Origin: Erythrobacter neustonensis
GTDB taxonomy: Bacteria; Pseudomonadota; Alphaproteobacteria; Sphingomonadales; Sphingomonadaceae
NCBI RefSeq assembly: GCF_001663175.1
Contig: NZ_CP016033.1
Coordinates: 1,922,001-1,986,000, forward strand
DNA length: 64,000 bases
Direction of reading: 5' to 3'
Under the pieces are notes generated by a model. It was not told where the DNA came from. It made no database searches and saw only the letters and a list, made by a program, of their open reading frames with translations. Below are positions 47,948-56,615 of the stretch, in pieces (position 1 is the stretch's first letter; the number at the start of each line of letters is the position of its first letter). Both the position numbers and the translations under genes were made by a program.

Positions 47948-48418
47948 ATGGATACCACACCTGCTGCAAAGCCCGCCCCGCAGTTTCTGGGCAAGGACAC
48001 CCCGCTGCCGACCTCGCCCGAGGAAGCGGTGCTCGATTACGTCCCCAATCCGCGAGTCGGCCTCACCTATATGGTGCGCTTCGTCAGCCCCGAATTCACT
48101 TCGCTGTGCCCGGTGACCAACCAGCCCGATTTTGCGCATCTGGTGATCGATTACGTGCCGGGCGAGACGATCGTCGAAAGCAAGAGCCTCAAGCTGTTTC
48201 TGGGCTCGTTCCGCAACCACAACGGTTTCCACGAGGATGTGACCGTGGGGATCGGGGTGCGATTGTTCGAGGAAATGCGCCCGCAATGGCTCAGGATCGG
48301 CGGATACTGGTATCCGCGCGGCGGCATCCCGATCGATGTGTTCTGGCAATCGGGCCAGCCGCCCGAAGGATTGTGGCTGCCCGATCAGGGCGTGCCGGGC
48401 TATCGCGGGCGCGGCTAG
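47948..48418 (+). CDS. queF: NADPH-dependent 7-cyano-7-deazaguanine reductase
   Basis: A 156-residue protein of the short unimodular QueF type. It reduces preQ0 to preQ1 for queuosine tRNA modification. The active-site cysteine lies in [11 protein letters not shown], followed by the substrate-binding [15 protein letters not shown] and a conserved HEDVT. ATG 47948 was chosen as the start of the conserved N-terminus. It is convergent with the GGDEF-EAL gene; a parS site lies between. Confidence 0.93.
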   Translation: MDTTPAAKPAPQFLGKDTPLPTSPEEAVLDYVPNPRVGLTYMVRFVSPEFTSLCPVTNQPDFAHLVIDYVPGETIVESKSLKLFLGSFRNHNGFHEDVTVGIGVRLFEEMRPQWLRIGGYWYPRGGIPIDVFWQSGQPPEGLWLPDQGVPGYRGRG

Positions 48419-48505
48419 GTCTCGCCCCGGGTCCGACCCCGTCCAGACCCTGCCTTGACCCTTTTAGACCCCTGCCAACACGCCTTTGCGCGCGGGTTTC
48501 GGCGG

Positions 48506-48521
48506 TGTTTCACGTGAAACA
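48506..48521. other. parS centromere-like site (ParB binding)
   Basis: The sequence TGTTTCACGTGAAACA is a perfect 16-bp palindrome and an exact match to the widely conserved chromosomal parS consensus bound by ParB/Spo0J. It lies in the 123-bp intergenic space between convergent queF and the GGDEF-EAL gene. Such sites cluster near the replication origin and nucleate ParB loading for chromosome segregation. parAB are not in the window. Only this one copy was noticed. Confidence 0.92.
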
Positions 48522-48541
48522 TGCGCCGCGTTTACGTTCGA

Positions 48542-50734
48542 TCAGTGGCTCGGCATGCTCAAGGCCAGCTGGATGAATCTGGGCATGGTCTTGTGCGCAT
48601 CGCGCCACTTGGCGAGCGGGAAGGCCCCAGCGCCCAGCGCGGCCAGTGGAATGCCCGCTTCGGCGAGCGAATAGGGCGAAATCCGGTGCCGGGTCATGAA
48701 CCCGCCGCTGCCATCCGCAATCAGCGCGGTCTCGAACTGGAGCCCCTGGCTGTTCTCGGTCGCATTGACGACCTTGCTCACCACCAATTGCCCATGCCCC
48801 AGATCGAGCACGACATCGGTTCCCACCGGCACCCCGGCAAGGCCCGTGATCCGCGCGCCGGTCTTTGACAGGTTGCGCAGGATCACGTCGTAGTAGTGAT
48901 CCTCGTGGATCAATCCCACCTTGCGGAAGATGGTAATGCGTTCCGCGCGGTGGCGCGGCGGGCCGCTGGGGCGGAACAGGCTCGAGCCTTGCGCGAACTG
49001 TTCGAGCACCTCGGCCTGCGTGATCGCGCGCGAGAAGATGTAGCCCTGCACCAGATTGGCGCCGCGTTCGCGCACGAGGTTCAATTCGTCCATCGCCTCG
49101 ACGCCTTCGGCCACGGTCTCCATCCCGAGCGCCTGCGCAAGGGCGACGATCGCGGCGATGATCGCGGGGTTGGTGCCGCCGTTCTCGGTGCAGCCGCGCA
49201 CGAAGCTCTGGTCGATCTTGATCTTGTCGAAATGGCCATGCTTGAGATAGCCGAGCGAGGAATAGCCCGTCCCGAAATCGTCGAGCGACAGGCGCACGCC
49301 CAGCTTCTTGAGATCGCGGAACACGCTGTCGACCGTGTCGAGGTCGCCGACGAACACGCTCTCGGTGATTTCCAGTTCGAGCCGCCCGGCCGGCAGGCCC
49401 GAGGATTGCAGCGCATTTGCCACGACCTTGCGGAAACCGGGGCGCACGAACTGCTTGGCCGAAACATTGACCGCGACCCGGATCGACGGCGGCCATTGGA
49501 GCGCATCGAGGCACGCCTGACGCAGCGCCATTTCGCCGATGCGGATGATCATGTCGTCGTTTTCGGCGACCGGAATGAACTGCGCCGGGCTGATGTCGCC
49601 TTCGTCGGTGTCGTGCCAACGCAGCAGCGCCTCGAAGCATTTGACCTCATGCGTCACCGGATCGACCAGCGGCTGGTAGGCGAGGTTCAACTCGCCCTTG
49701 TCGACCGCATCGCGCAAGCGTTCGCCGAGCACTGCGGTCTTTGAGGCGGCTTCGCGCAACTGGCTTTTAAAGAAGCAGAACGTGCCGCCGCGTGTCTCCT
49801 TGGCGCTGTAGAGCGCCATGTCGGCAGAACGGGTCAGTTCGTCCGCCTCGACCCCGTCATAGGGCGCAATCGCTATGCCTACCGATGTGCCGATGATCGC
49901 GCGCCGGCCATTGACCTGATAGGGCTGCGAGATCGACTGGACGATGCGGCTGGCAAGTTCGCCCAGCGTGCCGCGGTCGTCCATGTCGGGCAGCAACACC
50001 TGGAACTCGTCGCCGCCCAGCCGGCCCACTTCGCCATGCGTGCCGACGATCGCGGTCAGCCGCTGCGCGACCTGACGCAGCAATTCGTCTCCGCCGGGAT
50101 GCCCCAGCGTGTCGTTGACCTGTTTGAAGCGGTCGAGGTCGAGCATCATCAACGCGCAACTGCGCCGGCTGACGCGGAAGGCCGCGAGCATCGCCGTGAG
50201 CCGCTCGCCCAGCTTGCGGCGGTTGGCAAGCCCGGTCAGTTCATCGACTTGCGATTGCCGGGCGACCTGCGTTTCGTAGACATATTGCGACGAGATATCG
50301 ACCGCACTGCCGCGATAACCCTGGAATGCGCCCGCCTCATCGATCAACGGCCGGCCGTTCAGGCGCCACCAGCGGGTGGTGCCGCGCCCGTTTGGGACCG
50401 CGACAATCTGTTCATCGAGCCGCGAGCGTGCCTTGAGCTTGAAGGCGAGGCTGCGCTGCGTCGGGCCGCCGTCCTCTTCGTCGAGATCGTGAAACACCTG
50501 GGTCAGCGGCTGGCCGATCAGGTCCTCGCTGTCACGGCCCAGATCGCTGAGCGCGCGCTGCGACAGGAAACTCAGATTGCCTTGCGCATCGGTCGCCCAG
50601 AACATGCCGATGCCCAGCATCTCGACCTCGCCCAGCACCAGCGCGCGGTCGGGCGCCGGCGCACGCACCGCCTCACCCGAAGTGGACGGCGCGTTCCGGG
50701 CATCGCGAATGGCCTTGCGAAAGCCGAGCGGCAT
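48542..50734 (-). CDS. PAS-GGDEF-EAL-PilZ cyclic-di-GMP protein
   Basis: A 730-residue cytoplasmic protein. The start ATG 50734 is preceded by AAGGAC. Domains in order are: PAS-like sensor (about 35-165), GGDEF domain with an intact GGDEF motif near 239-243, EAL domain (ALLRW near 368, NVSAKQF, EITES, DDFGTGYSS, KIDQSFV, AEGVE) and a C-terminal PilZ-like domain (about 625-705) with NxSxxG in NLSKTG. The RxxD inhibitory site upstream of GGDEF is absent (GTHG). Both enzymatic motifs look functional, so the protein may be bifunctional. It is divergent from the pcs operon. Confidence 0.88.
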   Translation of the reverse strand: MPLGFRKAIRDARNAPSTSGEAVRAPAPDRALVLGEVEMLGIGMFWATDAQGNLSFLSQRALSDLGRDSEDLIGQPLTQVFHDLDEEDGGPTQRSLAFKLKARSRLDEQIVAVPNGRGTTRWWRLNGRPLIDEAGAFQGYRGSAVDISSQYVYETQVARQSQVDELTGLANRRKLGERLTAMLAAFRVSRRSCALMMLDLDRFKQVNDTLGHPGGDELLRQVAQRLTAIVGTHGEVGRLGGDEFQVLLPDMDDRGTLGELASRIVQSISQPYQVNGRRAIIGTSVGIAIAPYDGVEADELTRSADMALYSAKETRGGTFCFFKSQLREAASKTAVLGERLRDAVDKGELNLAYQPLVDPVTHEVKCFEALLRWHDTDEGDISPAQFIPVAENDDMIIRIGEMALRQACLDALQWPPSIRVAVNVSAKQFVRPGFRKVVANALQSSGLPAGRLELEITESVFVGDLDTVDSVFRDLKKLGVRLSLDDFGTGYSSLGYLKHGHFDKIKIDQSFVRGCTENGGTNPAIIAAIVALAQALGMETVAEGVEAMDELNLVRERGANLVQGYIFSRAITQAEVLEQFAQGSSLFRPSGPPRHRAERITIFRKVGLIHEDHYYDVILRNLSKTGARITGLAGVPVGTDVVLDLGHGQLVVSKVVNATENSQGLQFETALIADGSGGFMTRHRISPYSLAEAGIPLAALGAGAFPLAKWRDAHKTMPRFIQLALSMPSH

Positions 50735-51098
50735 AAGGTGTCCTTGCTTGGCGTGCCCGGCAGGAGCACGCTGCGGCGCACGCCATAGTCTGGTCGTCGT
50801 TGCCAAACCGTTACCCACGCTGCGGCGAACCGGGCATGATCCGCGATGCACGGCCTGGAACCGAATCTGCGCAGCAGCGTTACGGGATGGAACTGCCGAT
50901 TGGCATATTCTTGCCCGTTATGGCCGTTTCATATAATATTGCTGCATCACCGCCGGCGTTCGGGATCGCGCCCAAGCGACTTTTGCTTCGCATTCTTGCG
51001 ACGAACGGGGGGATGACGTCATTCTGGTCAAGACCGAGACCGCGCGCGCGCCCGAAGCGCTTTCCGCTGCCCTCAACACGCGTGCCGGGTGGGACGCA
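50735..51098 (+). other. 364-bp divergent intergenic region before pcs
   Basis: This contains the promoters for the GGDEF-EAL gene (leftward) and probably for pcs (rightward). The final 78 nt (51021-51098) are in frame with pcs and look coding, as discussed under that gene. A clear -10 element is found at 50932 (see separate entry). No other gene or hairpin is convincing. Confidence 0.5.
50911..50937 (+). promoter_or_regulatory. Candidate promoter of the pcs-mcr-accA operon
   Basis: A perfect TATAAT (50932-50937) stands out in GC-rich DNA. The best -35 is TTGCCC (50911-50916) with a 15-bp spacer, shorter than ideal. Transcription would start near 50943, about 80-155 nt before the possible pcs starts. 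Confidence 0.45.
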
Positions 51099-54000
51099 AT
51101 GCGCGCCGCCGCGCTCGCCGACCCGGGTGCATTCCACGGCGACATCGCGGCGCGCAACATGCACTGGTTCGTGGCCGACGCTGGCGAGGCCGGGGCATGG
51201 CTTGCGCGCGGCACGGATGGCCGCTGGCACGGCTGGGACGCGCTGAGTGCAGCGCCCGTCAGCCCGGACCTGCCCGATAGCTTTGCCCCGTGGCACACCG
51301 GCTTCGATGGCAGCAACGCACCGCACTGGCGCTGGTTCGTCGGCGGGCGCACCAATGCCGCTTTCTCCGAACTCGATCGCCATGTGCTCGCCGGCCACGG
51401 CGATGAGCCTGCGCTGATCTTCGAGGGCGACCGCTGGGATATGAGCGCAAACGGCGGCAAGGGTGCGCCGATCGACTGTTTCACCGTCAGCCGCAAGCGC
51501 CTGCTGCTCGAAGTCGCCAAATGCGCGGTCGCGCTCGAAACGCTGGGCCTGAAGCCGGGTGACCGCATGGCATTGAACATGCCGAGCATCGTGCCGCAGA
51601 TCTACTGGACCGAGGCCGCCAAGCGGATGGGCGTGGTCTATACGGCGGTGTTCGGCGGGTTCTCGGACAAGACCCTGTCCGACCGGATCGCCGATACCGG
51701 CGCGCGGGTGATCGTGACGAGCGACGGCAGCTACCGCAACGCGCAGGTCGCCGCCTTCAAGAACGCCTATACCGACCCGGCGCTCGACAATTTCGTGCCG
51801 GTGTCGACCGCGCTCGATATTCTGGGGGGGCTCGACCTGGACCTGCCCGAAGGCGGGCATGACGCAATCCTTGCCACCGTGCGCGAGGCGCTGGCGGGCG
51901 AGATCACGGTCGACCGGTCGGACGTGATGCGCGGCGTTGGGCGGGCGCTGATCGATCTTGGCACTGAGGGGCGGATCACATCTGCCGATGCCGCGCGGGT
52001 GCGGATCGCGATCGCTTCCAGCCTCGTCACGCTGCCGCCGCGGGTCGAAGCGGTGATCGTGTGCCGCCACACGCACCAGCCCGACATGATCTGGCGCGAG
52101 GAGCGCGACCGCTGGAGCCATGAACTGACCGACGCCGCGATGGATACAGTGCTGGACAAGGCGCGCGGCGCTGGATTTGCAGTGCAGGGCGAAGCCGATC
52201 TGCTGGCGCTTTGCGATGCCGATTTTGTCCGCGCGATCTGGGCTTCGTCCAAGCCATTGCCGGTCGATGCCGACTATCCGATGTTCTTCATCTACACCTC
52301 GGGCAGCACCGGTAAGCCCAAGGGGATCGTCCATTCACACGGCTATGCGGCGGGCGTCGCCGAGACGATGAAGGCGAGCTTCGACGCGCGCCCGGGCGAC
52401 ACGCTGTTCGTGGTCGCCGATCCCGGCTGGATCACCGGGCAGAGCTATCTGATCTGCGCGCCGCTGATGACGCGGGTGACCTCTTTGGTGTCCGAAGGCT
52501 CGCCGGTGTTCCCGCACGCGGGCCGCTTCGCCTCGATGATCGAGCGGCATAAGGTGACGATCTTCAAGGCGGGGGTGACCTTCCTCAAGTCGATCATGTC
52601 GGACCCGGCGAACCTTGCCGAAGTGCAGCGCTACGACATGAGCGGGCTGCGCGTCGCGACCTTCTGCGCCGAGCCGGTGTCGCCGAGCGTGCAGGCTTTC
52701 GGGATGGAGCACGTGACGCCGCGCTACATCAACTCCTACTGGGCGACCGAACACGGCGGGATCGCGTGGACGCATATGTTCGCGAATGACGACTTCCCCC
52801 TGCGCCCCGATGCCCACGCCTATCCGCTGCCGTGGATCGTGGGCGATGTGTGGGTCGAGGACGAGGCCGGCATTGGCGCGGATGCTCCGTTCACGCGCGC
52901 CGATGAGGGCGGGGTGCCGTGGCGGCGCGCGGAAACGGGCGAGAAAGGCGAGATCGTGATCGCCGCGCCTTACCCCTATCTGGCGCGCACCATCTGGGGC
53001 GACATCGCGGGCTTCAAGGTTGCCGACGGCCGCGTCGATCCCGAGTGGCGCGGCGATGCCAAGCGTTGGGAGGAAGGCTATTGGCGGCGCTGGAAGGGCG
53101 CATGGGCCTATACCCAGGGCGACTTCGCGATCCAGCATGCCGATGGTTCGTTCTCTCTGCATGGCCGCTCTGACGACGTGATCAACGTCTCGGGCCACCG
53201 CATGGGGACAGAGGAGATCGAGGGCGCGGTGCTGCGCGACAAGGCACTGGCGCCGGACTCGCCGGTCGGCAACGTGCTGGTGGTCGGCGCGCCGCACCGC
53301 GAGAAGGGACTGACCCCGCTCGCCTTCGTGGTGCCCGTGGCGGGCCGAAAGCTGACGCACGAGGACAAGCGGCGGCTGTTCGATCTGGTGCGCACCGAAA
53401 AGGGCGCGGTCGCGGTGCCGGCGGACTTCATTGAGGTCAGCCAGTTCCCCGAAACCCGCAGCGGCAAATACATGCGCCGCATGGTGCGCGCGCTGGTGGT
53501 GGGCGAAGATGTCGGCGACGTCACCACGCTGCGCAACCCCGAAGCGCTCGACGAGCTCAAGCGCGTCATCGACGACTGGCAGCGCAAGCAGCGGATGAGC
53601 GACGAACAGGCGCTGTTCGACCGGCACCGCTATTTCCTCGTGCAATACAACACCGTCGCGCCGGGCAAGCAGGTGGCGACGGTCACCGTCACCAACCCGC
53701 CGGTCAATGCCTTGAACGAGCGCGCGATCGACGAACTGGTGCTGGTCACTTCGACACTGGCGCGCGATGACAGCGTGGTCGCGGTGGTGTTCACCGGCGA
53801 GGGCACCTCGTCTTTCGTTGCGGGCGCGGACATCCGCCAGATGCTCGAGGAAATCCACACGGTCGACGAAGCGATGGTGCTCCCCAACAACGCGCACCTC
53901 GCCTTCCGCACCATCGAGAGCATGAACAAGCCCTGCGTCGCGGCGGTGCAGGGCGTGGCGCTGGGGGGCGGCATGGAGTTCGCGCTCGCGTGCCATTACC

Positions 54001-56513
54001 GCATCGCCGAGCCGGTGGCGCGCTTCGGCCAGCCCGAGATCCGCTTGCGGCTGCTCCCCGGATACGGCGGCACCCAGCGCCTGCCGCGCCTGCTTGCCGA
54101 CCGGCGAGGGAGCGAGGGCCTGCGCGATGCGCTCGACCTGATCCTCGGCGGGCGCAGCATCACAGCGGAGCAGGCGGCGGCGATCGGTGTGGTCGATCAA
54201 CTGGTCGACGGCGCCGAGGATGCGCTCTCGGCGGCCCATGCAGCGGTGCGCGACTTCGTCAAGCGCGGTCCTGACAGCGCGCTCGGCTTCGCCTTCGCCG
54301 AGCGGCAGGCGGCGACAGTGCGCTGGGAAGCGGCATCCGACGTCAGCCTCGATGCGGTGCTCGAAGACGATTTCCTCCAGCGCATCCTTCGGCAGCTCGC
54401 ATGGGCGGGACGCGATGTGGCGGGCGCGCGGGCGCTGGACGCGGTGCGCACGGGGCTGGAGCATGGCATTTCGCAAGGCACGGCGCGCGAGGCGCGGCTG
54501 TTCTCCGAAGCTATCGTCGACCCGCAAGGCGGCAAGACCGGCATCCGCCAGTTCATGGACAAGGTCGCGCCCCCGCTTCCGGTGCGGCGCGATGGCGTGT
54601 GGATCGACGCGGAACACGAGATGCGCGCACAGGCGCTGGAGGCGGCAGGCGAGCTGCTTCCCGTCGGCGCGCCGTTCTATCCCGGCGTCACCCCGATCCC
54701 GAGCCACCAATACGCCTTTGGCATCGCCCGCGATCCCGACACTGGCCAGCCCCGCTTCGGCCCGCCGGCGAGCCACGAGAAGGAGCTGATCGTCAAGACC
54801 CCCGAGCCTGCGCCCAACGAGGCGCTGCTCTACATGCTGACGAGCGAGGTCAACTTCAACGACATCTGGGCGCTGACCGGTATCCCGGTCTCGCCCTTCG
54901 ATGCGCATGAGGAGGACGTGCAGATCACCGGATCGGGCGGCATCGCGCTGGTCGCGGCGCTGGGCAGCGAGACGCGCGCGCAGGGGCGGATCAAGGTCGG
55001 CGATCTGGTGACGGTCTATTCCGGCACCAATGACCTGCTCTCGCCGCTGGTCGGCAATGATCCGATGTATGCCGATTTCTCCATTCAGGGCTACGAGACT
55101 GAGACGGGAAGCCACGCGCAGTTCCTGACGGTGCAGGCGCCGCAGATGCACAAGGTGCCGCCCGATCTGACGCTGGAGCAGGCGGGTAGCTACGTGCTCA
55201 ACTTGGGCACCATTGCGCGCTGCCTGTTCACGACCTTGCAGATCGCGCCGGGGCGGACGCTGTTCGTCGAGGGCGCGGCGACGGGGACGGGGCTCGATGC
55301 CTTGCGCTCGTCGGTGCGGACTGGGTTGCAGGTGACGGGGCTCGTTTCCTCGGAGGAACGCGCGGCGTTCATCACCAAGGTGCAGGGCGCGGTGGGCGCG
55401 ATCAACCGCAAGGATGCGCATTTCGCCGACCTCTACACCGTGGTGCCCGAGGACAAGGCCGAAGCGCAGGCGTGGGAAGCCGCAGGCGCACCGCTGGTCG
55501 AGGAATACAAGGCGATGAACGGCGGCAAGCTTGCCGATTATGTGGTGAGCCATGCGGGCGAGACCGCCTTCCCGCGCTCGTTCCAATTGCTCGCCGAGGG
55601 CGGCACGCTGGCCTTCTACGGTGCCTCGTCGGGCTACCACTTCAGCTTCATGGGCAAGCCGGGCACGGCAAGCCCCGAAGAGATGCTGCGGCGCGCCAGC
55701 CTTCGTGGCGGCGAAGCGGTGCTGATCTTCTACGGGCCGGGGTCGAACGATCTGCTCGATGAAACCGGCCTCGAAATGATCGAGGCCGCGCGGCGCTTCA
55801 ACGCGCGCTCGGTGATCGCCACCACCACCGACGGCCAGCGCGAGTTTCTGCAATCGCTGGGGCTGGAGGACGCGATCGAGGGGATCGTGTCGCTCGAGAG
55901 CATCCGCCGCCGCGAAGGCGCGAACTTCCACTGGCCCGATACCATGCCGCGCCTGCCCGATGCCAAGGCCGATATCGAGGTCTTCAAGGCCGCTGTGCGC
56001 GACTATCAGGACAGGGTGATGAAGCCCTTCGGGTCGGCGGTGGGCAAGATCCTGCGCTCGCCCGACAATCCGCGCGGCAGCCCCGATCTGGTGATCGAGC
56101 GCGCAGGCCAGGACACGCTCGGCATCTCGACCTCGCTGGTCAAGCCCTTCACGGGCCGCGTGATCTTTGCCGAGGATCTCAGCGGCTGCCGCTTCACCTT
56201 CTACGCCCCGCAGGTCTGGACCCGCCAGCGGCGCATCTACATGCCCACCGCGCAGATTTTTGGCACGCACCTTTGCAACGCCTACGAGGTCGCGCGGATG
56301 AACGACATGATCGCCGCCGGCCTGCTCGAAGTGACCGAGCCTGAGGTCGTGCCGTGGGATGGGTTGCCGGAAGCGCATCAGGCGATGTGGGACAACCGGC
56401 ACACCGGATCGACCTATGTGGTCAACCACGCGCTGCCCGAAATGGGCCTCAGAAGCCGCGATGCGCTGCTTGAAGCCTGGGCAGCACAGCCATCCACCGA
56501 ACCGCCGCCGTGA
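51099..56513 (+). CDS. pcs: Propionyl-CoA synthase (trifunctional)
   Basis: At least 1,804 residues, similar in order and length to the 1.8-kb-residue Chloroflexus aurantiacus enzyme. It converts 3-hydroxypropionate, ATP, CoA and NADPH to propionyl-CoA. Domain 1 (to about 810) is an acyl-CoA synthetase with YTSGSTGKPKG (399-409), SYWATEHGGI and the adenylation lysine in SGKYMRRM (Lys790). Domain 2 (about 815-1130) is an enoyl-CoA hydratase with AGADIRQ and GVALGGGMEFALACH. Domain 3 (about 1190-1780) is an MDR-type enoyl-CoA reductase with SEVNFNDIW and the NADPH loop EGAATGTG. ATG 51099 is the first standard start, but the upstream frame NTRAGWDA also matches Chloroflexus, so the true start is likely ATT 51021 or CTG 51024. 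Confidence 0.95.
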   Translation: MRAAALADPGAFHGDIAARNMHWFVADAGEAGAWLARGTDGRWHGWDALSAAPVSPDLPDSFAPWHTGFDGSNAPHWRWFVGGRTNAAFSELDRHVLAGHGDEPALIFEGDRWDMSANGGKGAPIDCFTVSRKRLLLEVAKCAVALETLGLKPGDRMALNMPSIVPQIYWTEAAKRMGVVYTAVFGGFSDKTLSDRIADTGARVIVTSDGSYRNAQVAAFKNAYTDPALDNFVPVSTALDILGGLDLDLPEGGHDAILATVREALAGEITVDRSDVMRGVGRALIDLGTEGRITSADAARVRIAIASSLVTLPPRVEAVIVCRHTHQPDMIWREERDRWSHELTDAAMDTVLDKARGAGFAVQGEADLLALCDADFVRAIWASSKPLPVDADYPMFFIYTSGSTGKPKGIVHSHGYAAGVAETMKASFDARPGDTLFVVADPGWITGQSYLICAPLMTRVTSLVSEGSPVFPHAGRFASMIERHKVTIFKAGVTFLKSIMSDPANLAEVQRYDMSGLRVATFCAEPVSPSVQAFGMEHVTPRYINSYWATEHGGIAWTHMFANDDFPLRPDAHAYPLPWIVGDVWVEDEAGIGADAPFTRADEGGVPWRRAETGEKGEIVIAAPYPYLARTIWGDIAGFKVADGRVDPEWRGDAKRWEEGYWRRWKGAWAYTQGDFAIQHADGSFSLHGRSDDVINVSGHRMGTEEIEGAVLRDKALAPDSPVGNVLVVGAPHREKGLTPLAFVVPVAGRKLTHEDKRRLFDLVRTEKGAVAVPADFIEVSQFPETRSGKYMRRMVRALVVGEDVGDVTTLRNPEALDELKRVIDDWQRKQRMSDEQALFDRHRYFLVQYNTVAPGKQVATVTVTNPPVNALNERAIDELVLVTSTLARDDSVVAVVFTGEGTSSFVAGADIRQMLEEIHTVDEAMVLPNNAHLAFRTIESMNKPCVAAVQGVALGGGMEFALACHYRIAEPVARFGQPEIRLRLLPGYGGTQRLPRLLADRRGSEGLRDALDLILGGRSITAEQAAAIGVVDQLVDGAEDALSAAHAAVRDFVKRGPDSALGFAFAERQAATVRWEAASDVSLDAVLEDDFLQRILRQLAWAGRDVAGARALDAVRTGLEHGISQGTAREARLFSEAIVDPQGGKTGIRQFMDKVAPPLPVRRDGVWIDAEHEMRAQALEAAGELLPVGAPFYPGVTPIPSHQYAFGIARDPDTGQPRFGPPASHEKELIVKTPEPAPNEALLYMLTSEVNFNDIWALTGIPVSPFDAHEEDVQITGSGGIALVAALGSETRAQGRIKVGDLVTVYSGTNDLLSPLVGNDPMYADFSIQGYETETGSHAQFLTVQAPQMHKVPPDLTLEQAGSYVLNLGTIARCLFTTLQIAPGRTLFVEGAATGTGLDALRSSVRTGLQVTGLVSSEERAAFITKVQGAVGAINRKDAHFADLYTVVPEDKAEAQAWEAAGAPLVEEYKAMNGGKLADYVVSHAGETAFPRSFQLLAEGGTLAFYGASSGYHFSFMGKPGTASPEEMLRRASLRGGEAVLIFYGPGSNDLLDETGLEMIEAARRFNARSVIATTTDGQREFLQSLGLEDAIEGIVSLESIRRREGANFHWPDTMPRLPDAKADIEVFKAAVRDYQDRVMKPFGSAVGKILRSPDNPRGSPDLVIERAGQDTLGISTSLVKPFTGRVIFAEDLSGCRFTFYAPQVWTRQRRIYMPTAQIFGTHLCNAYEVARMNDMIAAGLLEVTEPEVVPWDGLPEAHQAMWDNRHTGSTYVVNHALPEMGLRSRDALLEAWAAQPSTEPPP

Positions 56514-56615
56514 CCTGCCCGACCCCGATGTAACCGTTCCCGGCTCCTCCCCAGGGTTTGAACGCGATGCAACACCATGCCGGCTGCGTCCGGCAATTCC
56601 GTGAGGAGAGAGCTT

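Noticed and set aside
48419..48500. Repeats of GACCC-type words as a direct repeat array
   Set aside because: The copies are imperfect and irregularly spaced, with composition explaining most of the similarity.
56560..56615. Start of mcr at ATG 56577
   Set aside because: It has no ribosome binding site and adds 13 non-conserved residues; ATG 56616 follows AGGAGAG.
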